A stretch of DNA of 64,000 nt from Bordetella parapertussis (GCA_945878355.1 CAMCTC010000001.1:124001-188000); one strand, 5' to 3'. Shown: positions 10,664 to 20,031, counted from the first letter of the stretch. Notes: generated by a model not told the origin, from the letters alone. Program-made: numbers and translations.

Positions 10664-12484
10664 ATGACCTACCGCGCCCCTGTCAAGGACATGTTGTTCG
10701 TGATGCAAGAGTTGGCCGGTTTGGCCCATGTGGCCGAACTGCCCGGATTTGAGGAGGCTGGCCTCGACACCGCCGCTGCGGTGCTCGGCGAATGCGCCAA
10801 ACTGAACCAGGATGTGATCGCACCGCTGAACTGGGCGGGTGACCAGCAGCCTTCGTCGTTCAAGGACGGCCGGGTCACGACGACGCCGGGCTTCAAACAG
10901 GCTTTCCGCCAGTTTGCCAAAGGCGGTTGGCAAGGCCTGCACCATCCGGTCGACTTCGGCGGCCAGGGACTGCCCAAGCTGATCCACGCGGCCTGCATCG
11001 AGATGCTCAACAGCGCCAACCTGAGCTTTGCACTGTGCCCGCTGCTCACCGACGGCGCGATCGAGGCCTTGCTGACGGCAGGCAGCGACGAGCTCCAAGC
11101 CAAATACCTGCCGAAGATGATCGCCGGCGACTGGACCGGCACGATGAACCTGACCGAGCCGCAGGCGGGATCGGACCTCGCTGCGGTGCGCAGCCGGGCC
11201 GAGCCGCAGGCCGACGGCACGTACCGGCTGTTCGGCACCAAGATCTACATCACCTACGGTGAGCACGACCTGACCGAGAACATCGTCCACCTGGTGCTGG
11301 CTCGGGTGACCGGTGCGCCCGAGGGCGTCAAGGGCATCTCGCTGTTCGTCTGCCCGAAATTCATGGTCAATGACGACGGCTCGCTGGGTGCGCGCAACGA
11401 TGTGCACTGCGTCAGCATCGAACACAAGCTGGGCATCAAGGCCAGCCCGACCGCTGTGCTGCAGTACGGCGACGGCACGGCGGAGGTCAATGCAAACGGC
11501 GCCGGGCCCGGCGCCGTGGGCTATTTGGTCGGCCAGGAAAACCGCGGCCTGGAGTACATGTTCGTGATGATGAACGCGGCGCGCTATGCGGTCGGCGTGC
11601 AGGGCATTGCTGTGGCCGAGCGGGCTTACCAAAAAGCTGTGTCCTATGCCAGGGATCGAGTCCAGAGCCGGCCTGTCGATGGCTCGTTGAACACCGCCGC
11701 ACCGATCATCCACCACCCTGATGTCAAGCGCATGCTGATGACGATGCGCGCTTACACCGAGGGCTGCCGGGCGATGGCGCTGGTGGCAGCGGCCGCGCAG
11801 GACGCCGCCCACGCCCATCCGGATGCCGAGGTTCGCAAGCAGAACCAGGCTTTCTACGAGTTCATGGTGCCGCTGATCAAGGGCTATTCGACCGAGATGA
11901 GCCTGGAAGTCACTTCGCTGGGCGTGCAGGTGCACGGCGGCATGGGTTTCATCGAGGAGACCGGTGCGGCCCAGTATTACCGCGATGCCAAGATCCTGAC
12001 GATCTACGAGGGCACGACGGCGATCCAGGCCAACGACCTGGTCGGTCGCAAGACCTCGCGCGACGGCGGCGCCACCGCGCGCTCGATCGCGGCCCAGATC
12101 CAGGCCACCGAGAGCCTGCTGGCCGCGCGCAGCAGCGACGCAGCGCGCGCGATGCTCAAGCGCTTGAGCGCGGCCCGCCTGGCTTTGCTCGACGTGGTGG
12201 ACTTCGTCGCCGGCCAGACCCGTGCGAGTCCGAACGCGGTGTTTGCCGGCAGCGTGCCCTACCTGATGCTGGCCGGCAATGTGATCGCCGGCTGGCAGAT
12301 GGCGCGCGCGCTGCTGGTGGCCGAGGACCGGCTCACCGAAGGCGTCGAGACCGACTTCATGCGCGCCAAGATCAGCACCGCGCGCTTCTACGCTGACCAC
12401 CTGCTGAGCAAGGCCACGGGCTTGCGCGACAGCATCGTCGAAGGATCGGCCGGCGTCACCGAGATGGCGCTAGACGCGTTCTGA
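10664..12484 (+). CDS. Acyl-CoA dehydrogenase, long DmdC/AcdB-like type
   Basis: A 606-residue FAD-dependent acyl-CoA dehydrogenase with a C-terminal extension, much longer than the usual 380-residue enzymes. It introduces a 2,3-double bond in an acyl-CoA and reduces ETF. Signatures: MNLTEPQAGSDLAAVRS (flavin/substrate loop, about 155-171), KLGIKASPTAVLQYGDG, and LGVQVHGGMGFIEETGAAQYYRDAKILTIYEGTTAIQ (about 423-458), which holds the catalytic glutamate of this subfamily. This length class includes 3-(methylthio)propanoyl-CoA dehydrogenase (DmdC) and fatty acyl-CoA dehydrogenases, and the substrate cannot be decided here. The start is the ATG seven bases after GGAG; the frame extends 18 codons upstream through a terminator hairpin. 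Adjacent etfBA would supply its electron acceptor. Confidence 0.93.
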   Translation: MTYRAPVKDMLFVMQELAGLAHVAELPGFEEAGLDTAAAVLGECAKLNQDVIAPLNWAGDQQPSSFKDGRVTTTPGFKQAFRQFAKGGWQGLHHPVDFGGQGLPKLIHAACIEMLNSANLSFALCPLLTDGAIEALLTAGSDELQAKYLPKMIAGDWTGTMNLTEPQAGSDLAAVRSRAEPQADGTYRLFGTKIYITYGEHDLTENIVHLVLARVTGAPEGVKGISLFVCPKFMVNDDGSLGARNDVHCVSIEHKLGIKASPTAVLQYGDGTAEVNANGAGPGAVGYLVGQENRGLEYMFVMMNAARYAVGVQGIAVAERAYQKAVSYARDRVQSRPVDGSLNTAAPIIHHPDVKRMLMTMRAYTEGCRAMALVAAAAQDAAHAHPDAEVRKQNQAFYEFMVPLIKGYSTEMSLEVTSLGVQVHGGMGFIEETGAAQYYRDAKILTIYEGTTAIQANDLVGRKTSRDGGATARSIAAQIQATESLLAARSSDAARAMLKRLSAARLALLDVVDFVAGQTRASPNAVFAGSVPYLMLAGNVIAGWQMARALLVAEDRLTEGVETDFMRAKISTARFYADHLLSKATGLRDSIVEGSAGVTEMALDAF

Positions 12485-12587
12485 TCTCGCTTGTTGCGGA
12501 TCTGTAAGCGCTGTCTCAAGCGTGATAGTCCGCTGTCCAGAGTGCTCGCACACTGGCCAATTGTTCTCATTCCTGTTGGAGTTGCCT

Positions 12588-13574
12588 GTGCCCTTGCCCG
12601 CTGCCCTCGCCAATCTTCCTTTGCCGATCATCGGCTCGCCGCTGTTCATCATCAGCACCCCCAAGCTCGTGATCGAGCAGTGCAAGGCCGGTGTGGTGGG
12701 GTCCATGCCCATGCTCAACGCCCGCCCGTCCTCGCAGGTCGATGACTGGCTGGCCGAGATCACCGAGACCCTGGCGGCCTGGGATCGCGCCCACCCCGAT
12801 CAGAAGGCCGCGCCGTTCGCGATCAACCAGATCGTGCACAAGAGCAACGACAGGCTAGACCACGACATGGAGGCCTGCGCCCGCTACAAGGTGCCGATCA
12901 TCATCACCAGCCTGGGCGCGCGGGTCGACATCAACGAGGCGGTGCATGCCTGGGGCGGCGTGGTGCTGCACGACATCATCAACAACCACCATGCCCACAA
13001 GGCGATCGACAAGGGCGCCGACGGTCTGATCGCGGTGGCCGCAGGTGCCGGTGGCCATGCCGGGTCCAAGAGCCCGTTCGCGCTGATCCAGGAAATTCGC
13101 CAGTGGTTCCATGGCCCGCTGGCGCTGTCAGGCAGCATCGCCACCGGCGACGCGGTGCTGGCCGCGCTGGCGATGGGCGCGGACTTTGCGTACATCGGCT
13201 CAGCCTTCATCGCCACCGAGGAGGCCCGGGCCACCGACCCGCACAAGCAGGCCATCGTCGACGCCAACTCCGACGACATCGTCTACAGCAACCTGTTCAC
13301 AGGCGTGCATGGCAACTACCTCAAGCCCTCGATCCGCAATGCCGGCCTGGACCCCGACAACCTGCCGGTCAGCGACCCGAGCAAGATGAACTTCGGCAAT
13401 GTCGATAGCGGTGGTGCCAAGAAAGCCTGGAAGGACATCTGGGGCTGCGGCCAGGGCATCGGCGCGATCGACAAGGTCAGGCCGGTGGCTGAGTTTGTCG
13501 CCCAGCTCAAGCGCGAGTACGCTGCGGCCCGCCAACGCATCGGCCTGGTCGAGGCGGGTGTGGCCACGGTTTGA
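12588..13574 (+). CDS. Nitronate monooxygenase / 2-nitropropane dioxygenase family
   Basis: A 328-residue FMN-binding TIM-barrel protein. The N-terminus LPLPIIGSPLFIISTPKLV, the phosphate-binding region GADGLIAVAAGAGGHAG (about 142-158) and ALSGSIATGDAVLAALAMGADFAYIGSAF mark the nitronate monooxygenase family, which oxidises alkyl nitronates. Relatives include enoyl reductases and uncharacterised oxidoreductases, so the reaction is provisional. I place the start at GTG 12588, seven bases after GGAG; the frame opens 22 codons earlier but that extension has no ribosome site and looks unrelated to the family. It follows the acyl-CoA dehydrogenase by about 100 bases in the same direction. Confidence 0.85.
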   Translation: MPLPAALANLPLPIIGSPLFIISTPKLVIEQCKAGVVGSMPMLNARPSSQVDDWLAEITETLAAWDRAHPDQKAAPFAINQIVHKSNDRLDHDMEACARYKVPIIITSLGARVDINEAVHAWGGVVLHDIINNHHAHKAIDKGADGLIAVAAGAGGHAGSKSPFALIQEIRQWFHGPLALSGSIATGDAVLAALAMGADFAYIGSAFIATEEARATDPHKQAIVDANSDDIVYSNLFTGVHGNYLKPSIRNAGLDPDNLPVSDPSKMNFGNVDSGGAKKAWKDIWGCGQGIGAIDKVRPVAEFVAQLKREYAAARQRIGLVEAGVATV

Positions 13575-13626
13575 TTCTTCTGTAGCGCTGCGCCAGGCCT
13601 TGCCCTCACCCGCCAAACCCGGCGGA

Positions 13627-13645
13627 CTGGGTCGAACCCGGTTTT
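13627..13645 (+). terminator. Terminator-like hairpin before the M20 amidohydrolase
   Basis: CTGGGT (13627-13632) and ACCCGG (13636-13641) form a 6-bp stem with a three-base loop followed by TTTT. A second small stem (CCGCC/GGCGG) lies just upstream. The short T-run makes it a weak terminator; it ends 24 bases before the next start codon. Confidence 0.45.
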
Positions 13646-13669
13646 GAAGTCCGTCCAAGAGGAATCGTC

Positions 13670-14947
13670 ATGTCCGATAAAGCCATGCCCGCCAGCTCGC
13701 TGACGGCACAGATCGACAGTGCAGCGCAAGCTCTCCAAGCCCAGATCGTCGACTGGCGGCGCGACTTTCACCAGCATCCGGAGCTCGGCAACCGCGAGTT
13801 CAGGACCTCGGCGATCGTCGCTGCGCACTTGCGCAAGCTCGGTTTCGACGAGGTTCGCACCGAGGTGGCGCACACCGGGGTGGTCGGGCTGCTCAAGGGC
13901 GGTTTGCCCGGCCCAGTGGTCGCGCTGCGCGCTGACATGGATGCGCTGCCGGTGGCCGAGGAGGTCGACCTGCCGTTTGCATCCAAGGTCCGCACCGATT
14001 GGAACGGTGAGCAGGTCGGTGTGATGCACGCCTGTGGCCACGACGCCCACACCGCCATCCTGATGGGCGTTGCCGAGGTGCTGGCCGGGCTGCGTGCGGG
14101 CTTGCGCGGCAGCGTCAAGTTCATCTTCCAGCCGGCCGAGGAAATGCCGCCTGAGGGTGAGGAGGGCGGCGCCAAGATGATGGTCGAGCAAGGCGCGATG
14201 GACAACCCCAGGCCGGCGGCCATCTTTGGCCTGCACGTGACCTCGCGTCTGCCACTGGGTGTGATCGGTTACCGGCCTGGACCGACGATGGCCAGCGCCG
14301 ACAACCTCAAGATCACGATCCACGGCCGCCAGACCCACGGCGCGATGCCCTGGTTTGGCGTCGACCCGATCGTCACTGCGGCCCAAGTGGTGATTGGCCT
14401 GCAGACCGTCGTCAGCCGCCAGATCGACCTGACCCAGGAGCCTGCGGTGGTGACGATCGGCGCGATCAAGGGCGGTCTGCGCGAGAACATCATCCCCGAT
14501 TCGGTCGAGATGCGCGGCACCATCCGTACCTTCAACGAGGGCATGCGCGACGACATTCACGAGCGCGTGACCTACCTAGCCGAGGCCATCAGCCGAGGCT
14601 CGCGCGCTGGTTGCACGGTTTGCATCAAGAAGAATTACCCGGTGACCGTCAACGATCCGGTTTTGACCGAGACCATGTTGCCGACGTTGCGCCGGGTGGT
14701 CGGTGCCGAACAACTGCACCTGGTGCCGAAGGTCATGGGCTCGGAGGATTTCTCGTTCTTCCAGCGCGTGGTGCCGGGGCTGTTCTTCTTTGTCGGCGTC
14801 ACGCCTGGCGGCGCTGCCGAGTTGGCCAAGGCCGCGCCCAACCATTCACCCCGATTCTTTGTCGACGAAGGCTGCCTGTTGCCCGGTGTACGGGCGCTGG
14901 CGCAGTTGGCTTGCGACTTCCTCGAGGCGAACCCGTCCGAGGCTTGA
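13670..14947 (+). CDS. M20 family amidohydrolase (hippurate hydrolase-like)
   Basis: A 425-residue metalloenzyme of the M20D group (HipO, IAA-amino acid hydrolase, N-acyl-amino acid amidohydrolase). It splits the amide of an N-acylated amino acid. Metal-binding landmarks are present: RADMDALP (about 86-93), HACGHDAHTA with the Cys and His ligands (about 119-128), QPAEE with the catalytic glutamate pair (about 156-160), GLHV, and GSEDFSFF near the end. The lid domain carries the GRQTHGAMPWFGVDP segment. No signal peptide is seen, so it is cytosolic. The ATG follows AAGAGGAA. It closes the rightward run starting at etfB; an acyl-CoA synthetase-independent link to that run is not proven. Confidence 0.92.
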   Translation: MSDKAMPASSLTAQIDSAAQALQAQIVDWRRDFHQHPELGNREFRTSAIVAAHLRKLGFDEVRTEVAHTGVVGLLKGGLPGPVVALRADMDALPVAEEVDLPFASKVRTDWNGEQVGVMHACGHDAHTAILMGVAEVLAGLRAGLRGSVKFIFQPAEEMPPEGEEGGAKMMVEQGAMDNPRPAAIFGLHVTSRLPLGVIGYRPGPTMASADNLKITIHGRQTHGAMPWFGVDPIVTAAQVVIGLQTVVSRQIDLTQEPAVVTIGAIKGGLRENIIPDSVEMRGTIRTFNEGMRDDIHERVTYLAEAISRGSRAGCTVCIKKNYPVTVNDPVLTETMLPTLRRVVGAEQLHLVPKVMGSEDFSFFQRVVPGLFFFVGVTPGGAAELAKAAPNHSPRFFVDEGCLLPGVRALAQLACDFLEANPSEA

Positions 14948-15194
14948 ACGGCCGCTGCTGTTCGGTAACACCCGTTCGGCCCTGAAAGTCCTGCCGCAGT
15001 GGCCTGTTGTGTTGAAGGTGCTGCCGGCGCTGTTGGTGTGCAGACCGGGCCGGGATGGCGCCGCCTATCCCGCGACAGCAGCGTCCTGTGGGCCGCCAGG
15101 ACTGATTCATGCTGTGACCTTGTGTCCCTTCGCAGGGCCATCCAGCGACGAATTTGTCAGCGAAATCGACGCTTGACTGTTGTCTAATGGCGTT
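14948..15194. other. Non-coding stretch before the sucA promoter
   Basis: About 250 bases without a supported gene. Open frames here lack ribosome sites and are continuations or shadows of neighbouring genes. I see no clear T-tailed terminator for the amidohydrolase. Confidence 0.4.
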
Positions 15195-15223
15195 TTGGGC
15201 GGTTACTGCGAGGGTGTTACAGT
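15195..15223 (+). promoter_or_regulatory. Candidate promoter of the sucA operon
   Basis: TTGGGC (15195-15200) and TACAGT (15218-15223) are separated by 17 bases. Each is a partial match (3/6 and 4/6). Position and spacing fit, giving a leader of about 160 bases before sucA. Confidence 0.33.
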
Positions 15224-15391
15224 CTAGCCCATTGAGCAAAATAAGCCCTTTCGTGCCCCTTGCTGATTGGTTTTTTATCGATCGAGATTTAAAGCAAGAC
15301 GGTTCGCAATCCGCCTACCGGTCGAGCCGGGCCGCGGAAGGTTGATCAACCCATCGAAGCCCTGCAGACCGGGGCAGAAGGTGAGCGAGCG
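15224..15391 (+). promoter_or_regulatory. sucA 5' leader, candidate structured RNA element
   Basis: A gene-free leader of about 165 bases containing several potential stems, such as CCGG/CCGG near 15319-15331 and GCCC/GGGC near 15359-15375, the last ending just before the AAGGTGAG ribosome site. A conserved sucA RNA motif is known in 5' leaders of sucA in Burkholderiales, with the ribosome site in the structure. I cannot align to that model here, so the identification is inference from position, lineage and the stem next to the ribosome site. Confidence 0.4.
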
Positions 15392-18250
15392 ATGATGCAG
15401 CAACACAGGTCTAATTCGCACCTGTTCGGGGGCAACGCCCCTTATGTCGAGGAACTCTACGAGGCCTACCTCGACAATCCAGGCAGCGTGCCCGACACCT
15501 GGCGCAGCTACTTCGACAACCTGCAGAACGTGCCTGCCACCGACGGTTCGCAGTCGCGTGACGTGGCCCATGCCCCGGTAGTCGAATCCTTCGCACAGCG
15601 TGCCAAGGCCAATGCCTTCGCGCTCAAAGCCAGCTCCGCAGATCTGGCGGTCGCGCGCAAGCAGGTTCATGTGCAGTCGCTGATCGCGTCCTACCGATTC
15701 CTGGGTTCTCGCTGGGCTGATCTGGACCCGCTCAAGCGCGCTGAGCGCCCCAAGATTCCCGAACTCGAGCCGGCTTTCTACGACCTGAGCGAGTCCGACA
15801 TGGACATCACGTTCAGTGCCGCGAACACGTATTTCGGTAAATCCGAGAACATGACGCTGCGCGAGATCGTGCAGGCGCTGCGCGAGACTTATTGTGGTTC
15901 GGTCGGTGCTGAGTACATGCATTGCACCGACCCGACCGAGAAACGCTGGTGGCAAGAGCGGCTCGAGTCGATCCGCAGCAAGCCCAGTTTCGGCGTCGAC
16001 GAGAAAAGACACATCCTGGACCGACTGACCGCGTCCGAAGGTTTGGAACGCTATCTGCACACCAAGTATGTTGGCCAGAAGCGTTTCTCGCTGGAAGGCA
16101 GCGAGAGTTTCATCGCCTCGATGGACGAGGTGGTGCAGCGCGCTGGCGCCCATGGCGTGCAGGAGATGGTGATCGGCATGGCGCACCGAGGCCGGCTCAA
16201 CGTGCTGGTCAACATCCTGGGCAAGATGCCCAAGGATTTGTTCGCTGAGTTCGACCACACCGCGCCCGAGAATCTGCCGTCTGGCGACGTCAAATACCAC
16301 CAGGGTTTCTCGAGCGACATCACGACCCCCGGCGGTCCGCTGCACCTGACGCTGGCCTTCAACCCCTCGCACCTGGAAATCGTCAACCCGGTGGTCGAGG
16401 GCTCGGTCAAGGCCAGGATGGATCGCCGCGGCGACGTCACCGGTGCCGAGGTGCTGCCGGTGCTGGTGCACGGAGATGCGGCTTTTGCCGGGCAGGGCGT
16501 CGTGATGGAGACGCTGGCGCTGGCGCAGACACGTGGTTACTACACCGGTGGCACGCTGCACATCGTCATCAACAACCAGATCGGCTTCACGACCAGCGAC
16601 CCGCGCGATTCGCGGTCTACGCTGTACTGCACCGACGTCGTCAAGATGATCGAGGCCCCGGTGCTGCACGTCAACGGTGACGACCCGGAAGCCGTGGTGC
16701 TGTGCACCCAGTTGGCACTCGACTACCGCCAGCAGTTCAAGAAGGACGTGGTGGTCGACATCATCTGCTTCCGCAAGCTCGGCCACAACGAGCAGGACAC
16801 GCCGGCGCTGACCCAGCCGCTGATGTACAAGGTGATCGCCAAGCACCCTGGCACCCGCAAGCTGTACGGCGACAAGCTGGTGGCGCAGAACGTGCTGCCC
16901 GCGGGCGGCCCCGAAGAGATGGTCAAGCAGTTGCGCGCGGCATTCGACGAAGGCCGGCACACGATGGATCCAGTGCTGACCAACTTCAAGAGCAAATACG
17001 CGGTCGACTGGTCGCCATTCCTCGGCAAGAAGTGGACCGATGCTGCCGACACTGCGCTGCCGCTGGCCGAGGTCAAGCGACTGGCCGAGCGCGTGACCAC
17101 GGTGCCGCCGAACTTCAAGGTCCATTCGCTGGTCGAAAAAGTGCTGGCCGACCGTGCCGCGATGGGTCGTGGCGACATCAACATCGACTGGGGCATGGGC
17201 GAGACCTTGGCCTATGCGTCGCTGGTCGCCAGTGGCTACGCGGTGCGGCTGTCGGGCGAGGACTGCGGCCGCGGGACCTTCGTCCATCGCCACGCCGTGC
17301 TGCACGACCAGAACCGCGAAAAGTGGGATGTCGGCAGCTACACCCCGCTGCAGCATGTCGCCGACAGCCAGGCGCCGTTTGTGGTGATCGACTCGATTTT
17401 GTCCGAAGAGGCTGTGCTGGGCTTCGAGTACGGCTACGCCTCGGCCGAGCCCAACACCCTGACCATCTGGGAAGGGCAATTCGGCGACTTCGTCAACGGC
17501 GCGCAAGTGGTGATCGACCAGTTCATCGCCTCGGGCGAGGTCAAGTGGGGCCGCGCCAACGGCATCGTGTTGTTGCTGCCACATGGCTACGAGGGTCAAG
17601 GCCCGGAGCACAGCTCGGCCCGTCTGGAGCGCTTCATGCAGTTGGCCGCTGACAACAACATGCAGATCGTGCAGCCGACCTCGGCCAGCCAGATCTTCCA
17701 TGTGCTGCGCCGGCAGATGGTGCGCCAGTTCCGCAAGCCGCTGGTGATCATGACGCCGAAGTCGCTGCTGCGCAACAAGGATGCGACCTCGCCGCTGGCG
17801 GACTTCACCAAGGGTGAGTTCAAGACGGTGATTCCGGAGCAAAGCGCCGACATCGTCAATGACAAGGTCAAACGCATCATCGCCTGCTCGGGCAAGGTCT
17901 ATTACGACTTGGTCAAGAAGCGCGAGGAGAAGAAATCGAACGATGTGGCGATCATTCGCCTCGAGCAGCTCTACCCATTCCCGCACAAGGCCTTCGCCGC
18001 CGAGGTCAAGAAGTACGCCAACCTCAGCGAGGTGGTGTGGTGCCAGGACGAGCCACAGAACCAGGGTGCCTGGTTCTTTGTCCAGCACACGATTCACGAG
18101 AATCTGGCGGATGGTCAAAAGCTGGGCTATGCCGGGCGCCCGGCCTCGGCTTCGCCTGCGGTGGGCTATGCTCATTTGCACCAGGAACAGCAAAAAACCC
18201 TGCTGGATCAGGCTTTTGGCAAGCTCAAGGGTTTTGTGCTGACCAAGTGA
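15392..18250 (+). CDS. sucA: 2-oxoglutarate dehydrogenase E1 component
   Basis: The 952-residue thiamine-diphosphate E1 subunit of the TCA-cycle 2-oxoglutarate dehydrogenase complex; it decarboxylates 2-oxoglutarate and succinylates the lipoyl group of SucB. The N-terminal arm (LFGGNAPYVEELYEAYLDNP, about 12-31) binds E2. The E1 core begins with DRLTASEGLERYLHTKYVGQKRFSLEG. The ThDP motif runs from GDAAFAGQG to NNQIGFTTSDP (about 360-400), and the transketolase-like domain includes EDCGRGTFVHRHAVLHDQ. Length is normal. The ATG is 16 bases after AAGGTGAG begins. The operon order sucA-sucB-(SHOCT-PspC)-lpdA follows. Also called odhA. Confidence 0.98.
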   Translation: MMQQHRSNSHLFGGNAPYVEELYEAYLDNPGSVPDTWRSYFDNLQNVPATDGSQSRDVAHAPVVESFAQRAKANAFALKASSADLAVARKQVHVQSLIASYRFLGSRWADLDPLKRAERPKIPELEPAFYDLSESDMDITFSAANTYFGKSENMTLREIVQALRETYCGSVGAEYMHCTDPTEKRWWQERLESIRSKPSFGVDEKRHILDRLTASEGLERYLHTKYVGQKRFSLEGSESFIASMDEVVQRAGAHGVQEMVIGMAHRGRLNVLVNILGKMPKDLFAEFDHTAPENLPSGDVKYHQGFSSDITTPGGPLHLTLAFNPSHLEIVNPVVEGSVKARMDRRGDVTGAEVLPVLVHGDAAFAGQGVVMETLALAQTRGYYTGGTLHIVINNQIGFTTSDPRDSRSTLYCTDVVKMIEAPVLHVNGDDPEAVVLCTQLALDYRQQFKKDVVVDIICFRKLGHNEQDTPALTQPLMYKVIAKHPGTRKLYGDKLVAQNVLPAGGPEEMVKQLRAAFDEGRHTMDPVLTNFKSKYAVDWSPFLGKKWTDAADTALPLAEVKRLAERVTTVPPNFKVHSLVEKVLADRAAMGRGDINIDWGMGETLAYASLVASGYAVRLSGEDCGRGTFVHRHAVLHDQNREKWDVGSYTPLQHVADSQAPFVVIDSILSEEAVLGFEYGYASAEPNTLTIWEGQFGDFVNGAQVVIDQFIASGEVKWGRANGIVLLLPHGYEGQGPEHSSARLERFMQLAADNNMQIVQPTSASQIFHVLRRQMVRQFRKPLVIMTPKSLLRNKDATSPLADFTKGEFKTVIPEQSADIVNDKVKRIIACSGKVYYDLVKKREEKKSNDVAIIRLEQLYPFPHKAFAAEVKKYANLSEVVWCQDEPQNQGAWFFVQHTIHENLADGQKLGYAGRPASASPAVGYAHLHQEQQKTLLDQAFGKLKGFVLTK

Positions 18251-18258
18251 TCTGATGC

Positions 18259-18278
18259 CTGGCGCTTTGGCGCGCCAG
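18259..18278 (+). other. Intercistronic hairpin between sucA and sucB
   Basis: CTGGCGC (18259-18265) and GCGCCAG (18272-18278) form a perfect 7-bp stem with a six-base loop. No T-run follows, so it is more likely an mRNA stabiliser or processing site than a terminator. Confidence 0.45.
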
Positions 18279-18373
18279 CATGAGTCGCCGCGCATGTCCG
18301 TCGCCCTGGCGTGACGCACATGCGCTGCGGGACACCCGAATCGGTGTTCGTTTGAAACGAATCGAGAAACAAC

Positions 18374-19633
18374 ATGGCAATCGTAGAAGTCAAAGTCCCG
18401 CAGTTGTCCGAATCGGTGGCCGAAGCCACCTTGCTGCAGTGGAAGAAGAAGCCCGGCGAGTATGTCGACATCGATGAGATCATCATCGAGATCGAGACCG
18501 ACAAGGTTGTGCTCGAAGTCCCTGCGCCGGCTGCTGGCGTGCTGGCGGAATTGGTAGAACCCGACGGCGCGACCGTCACGAGCGACCAGGTGATCGCTCG
18601 CATAGACACCGCAGGCAAGGCTGTTGCGGCGGTGCAGTCTGCAGCACCGGCCGCAGCGACCAGCGCTGCCGCCGCCAAGAGCGAGGTCGCGATGCCCGCT
18701 GCCGCCAAGCTGATGGCCGACAAGCAACTCGCAGCGGGATCCGTGGCTGGCACGGGCAAGGATGGGCGCATCACCAAGGGCGATGTGCTGGCCGCGATGT
18801 CTTCACCTGTGGCGACGGCGCCGCATGCGCCAGCACCGACCTCAGCACCGGCCTCAGCACCGGCCTCCGCTGCGCCTGCGCCGAAAAAGCTGCTGCCGAC
18901 AGTGGCAACCCAGGTCGGCATGAGTCTGGGCGAGCGGCCCGAACAGCGCGTGCCGATGTCGCGCCTGCGCGCCCGCATCGCCGAGCGCCTGGTGATGTCG
19001 CAGTCGACCAATGCCATCCTGACCACCTTCAACGAGGTCAACATGGCCCCGGTGATGGAGATGCGCAAGAAGTTCCAAGACAAGTTCGAAAAGGAACATG
19101 GCGTCAAGCTCGGCTTCATGAGCTTCTTCGTGAAGGCCGCGGTGGCGGCGCTCAAGAAGTACCCGATCATCAACGCCAGCGTCGACAACAACGACATCGT
19201 CTACCACGGTTATTTCGACATCGGTATCGCGGTGGGCTCGCCGCGCGGCTTGGTCGTGCCTGTGCTGCGCAATGTCGACCAGATGAGTTTTGCCGACATC
19301 GAGAAGAAGATTGCCGAATTCGGCCAGAAAGCCAAGGACGGCAAGCTTGGCATCGAAGAGCTGATCGGTGGCACCTTCTCGATCAGCAACGGCGGCACCT
19401 TTGGCTCGATGCTGTCCACGCCGATCATCAACCCGCCGCAGTCGGCGATCCTGGGGGTGCATGCCACCAAGGACCGGGCGGTGGTCGAGAACGGGCAAGT
19501 CGTGGTGCGTCCGATCAACTACCTGGCGATGAGCTATGACCACCGCATCATCGACGGCCGCGAGGCCGTGCTGGGTTTGGTGACGATGAAAGAAGCGCTG
19601 GAAGATCCTGCGCGTCTGCTGTTCGACATCTGA
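18374..19633 (+). CDS. sucB: Dihydrolipoyl succinyltransferase, 2-oxoglutarate dehydrogenase E2
   Basis: The 419-residue E2 core of the 2-oxoglutarate dehydrogenase complex. A single lipoyl domain (1-77) carries the lipoylated lysine in [11 protein letters not shown] (Lys44). An Ala/Pro linker leads to the peripheral E3-binding domain (about 100-136, [11 protein letters not shown]...GRITKGDVL). A second linker with a short direct repeat (CTCAGCACCGGC, twice near 18840-18865) leads to the catalytic domain, which ends with the active-site [14 protein letters not shown] (His and Asp). One lipoyl domain is typical of SucB. The next gene starts 60 bases downstream. Also called odhB. Confidence 0.98.
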   Translation: MAIVEVKVPQLSESVAEATLLQWKKKPGEYVDIDEIIIEIETDKVVLEVPAPAAGVLAELVEPDGATVTSDQVIARIDTAGKAVAAVQSAAPAAATSAAAAKSEVAMPAAAKLMADKQLAAGSVAGTGKDGRITKGDVLAAMSSPVATAPHAPAPTSAPASAPASAAPAPKKLLPTVATQVGMSLGERPEQRVPMSRLRARIAERLVMSQSTNAILTTFNEVNMAPVMEMRKKFQDKFEKEHGVKLGFMSFFVKAAVAALKKYPIINASVDNNDIVYHGYFDIGIAVGSPRGLVVPVLRNVDQMSFADIEKKIAEFGQKAKDGKLGIEELIGGTFSISNGGTFGSMLSTPIINPPQSAILGVHATKDRAVVENGQVVVRPINYLAMSYDHRIIDGREAVLGLVTMKEALEDPARLLFDI

Positions 19634-19693
19634 TCGGGTAGCCGGTTCGATCCCTGAACCTGGCCGCCGCTGGCAATCTGAAAGGACGCCGCC

Positions 19694-20017
19694 ATGTCCC
19701 TTGCTGATGAACTCCACAAGCTCGACGAGTTGCGCTCCCGCGGTGTGTTGTCTGACGGGGAGTTCGGGCGTGCCAAGCAGCGTCTGCTCGACGGCCCTGC
19801 CGCGTTGCCGCCTGGCACGTCGACGGCGGCGGCGGTCGTCAATCGCTTCCGTCGATCATCATCCGACCGATGGATAGGGGGCGTCTGCGGTGGTTTGGCG
19901 GTGGCCACCGGTGTCGAGAGTTGGGTTTGGCGTTTGGTCCTCACGGTGTTGCTGTTGTTCGGCGGCACCGGTCTGATCCTCTACCTGCTGCTGTGGATCT
20001 TCGTGCCGGCCGAGTGA
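19694..20017 (+). CDS. SHOCT-PspC small membrane protein
   Basis: A 107-residue protein with two recognisable parts. Residues 3-33 (ADELHKLDELRSRGVLSDGE onward) match the SHOCT domain, a short helical module common at the ends of bacterial membrane proteins. Residues 55-107 match PspC, with RWIGGVCGGLAVATG and one long hydrophobic segment (about 80-104) ending LLWIFVPAE. PspC proteins sit in the inner membrane and take part in envelope-stress sensing with PspA/PspB; no psp genes are nearby. The ATG follows GAAAGGA. It lies between sucB and lpdA, an unusual place, and an intrinsic-terminator-like hairpin spans its stop codon. Its role in this operon is unknown. Confidence 0.88.
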   Translation: MSLADELHKLDELRSRGVLSDGEFGRAKQRLLDGPAALPPGTSTAAAVVNRFRRSSSDRWIGGVCGGLAVATGVESWVWRLVLTVLLLFGGTGLILYLLLWIFVPAE

Positions 20018-20031
20018 GTCGGGGCTTTTTT
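20005..20031 (+). terminator. Terminator-like hairpin between the PspC gene and lpdA
   Basis: CCGA (20010-20013) pairs with TCGG (20019-20022), and outer GCC (20005-20007) pairs with GGC (20023-20025) across a two-base bulge. Six T follow at once (20026-20031). The hairpin includes the PspC stop codon, so a terminating ribosome would cover it. Only 22 bases remain before lpdA, too few for a promoter; partial read-through (attenuation) is the simplest reading. Confidence 0.5.

Noticed and set aside
15275-18727. 1150-codon reverse-strand frame antisense to sucA and sucB
   Set aside because: Same cause; the forward genes have complete motifs and the antisense product is Leu/His/Arg-rich with no domains.
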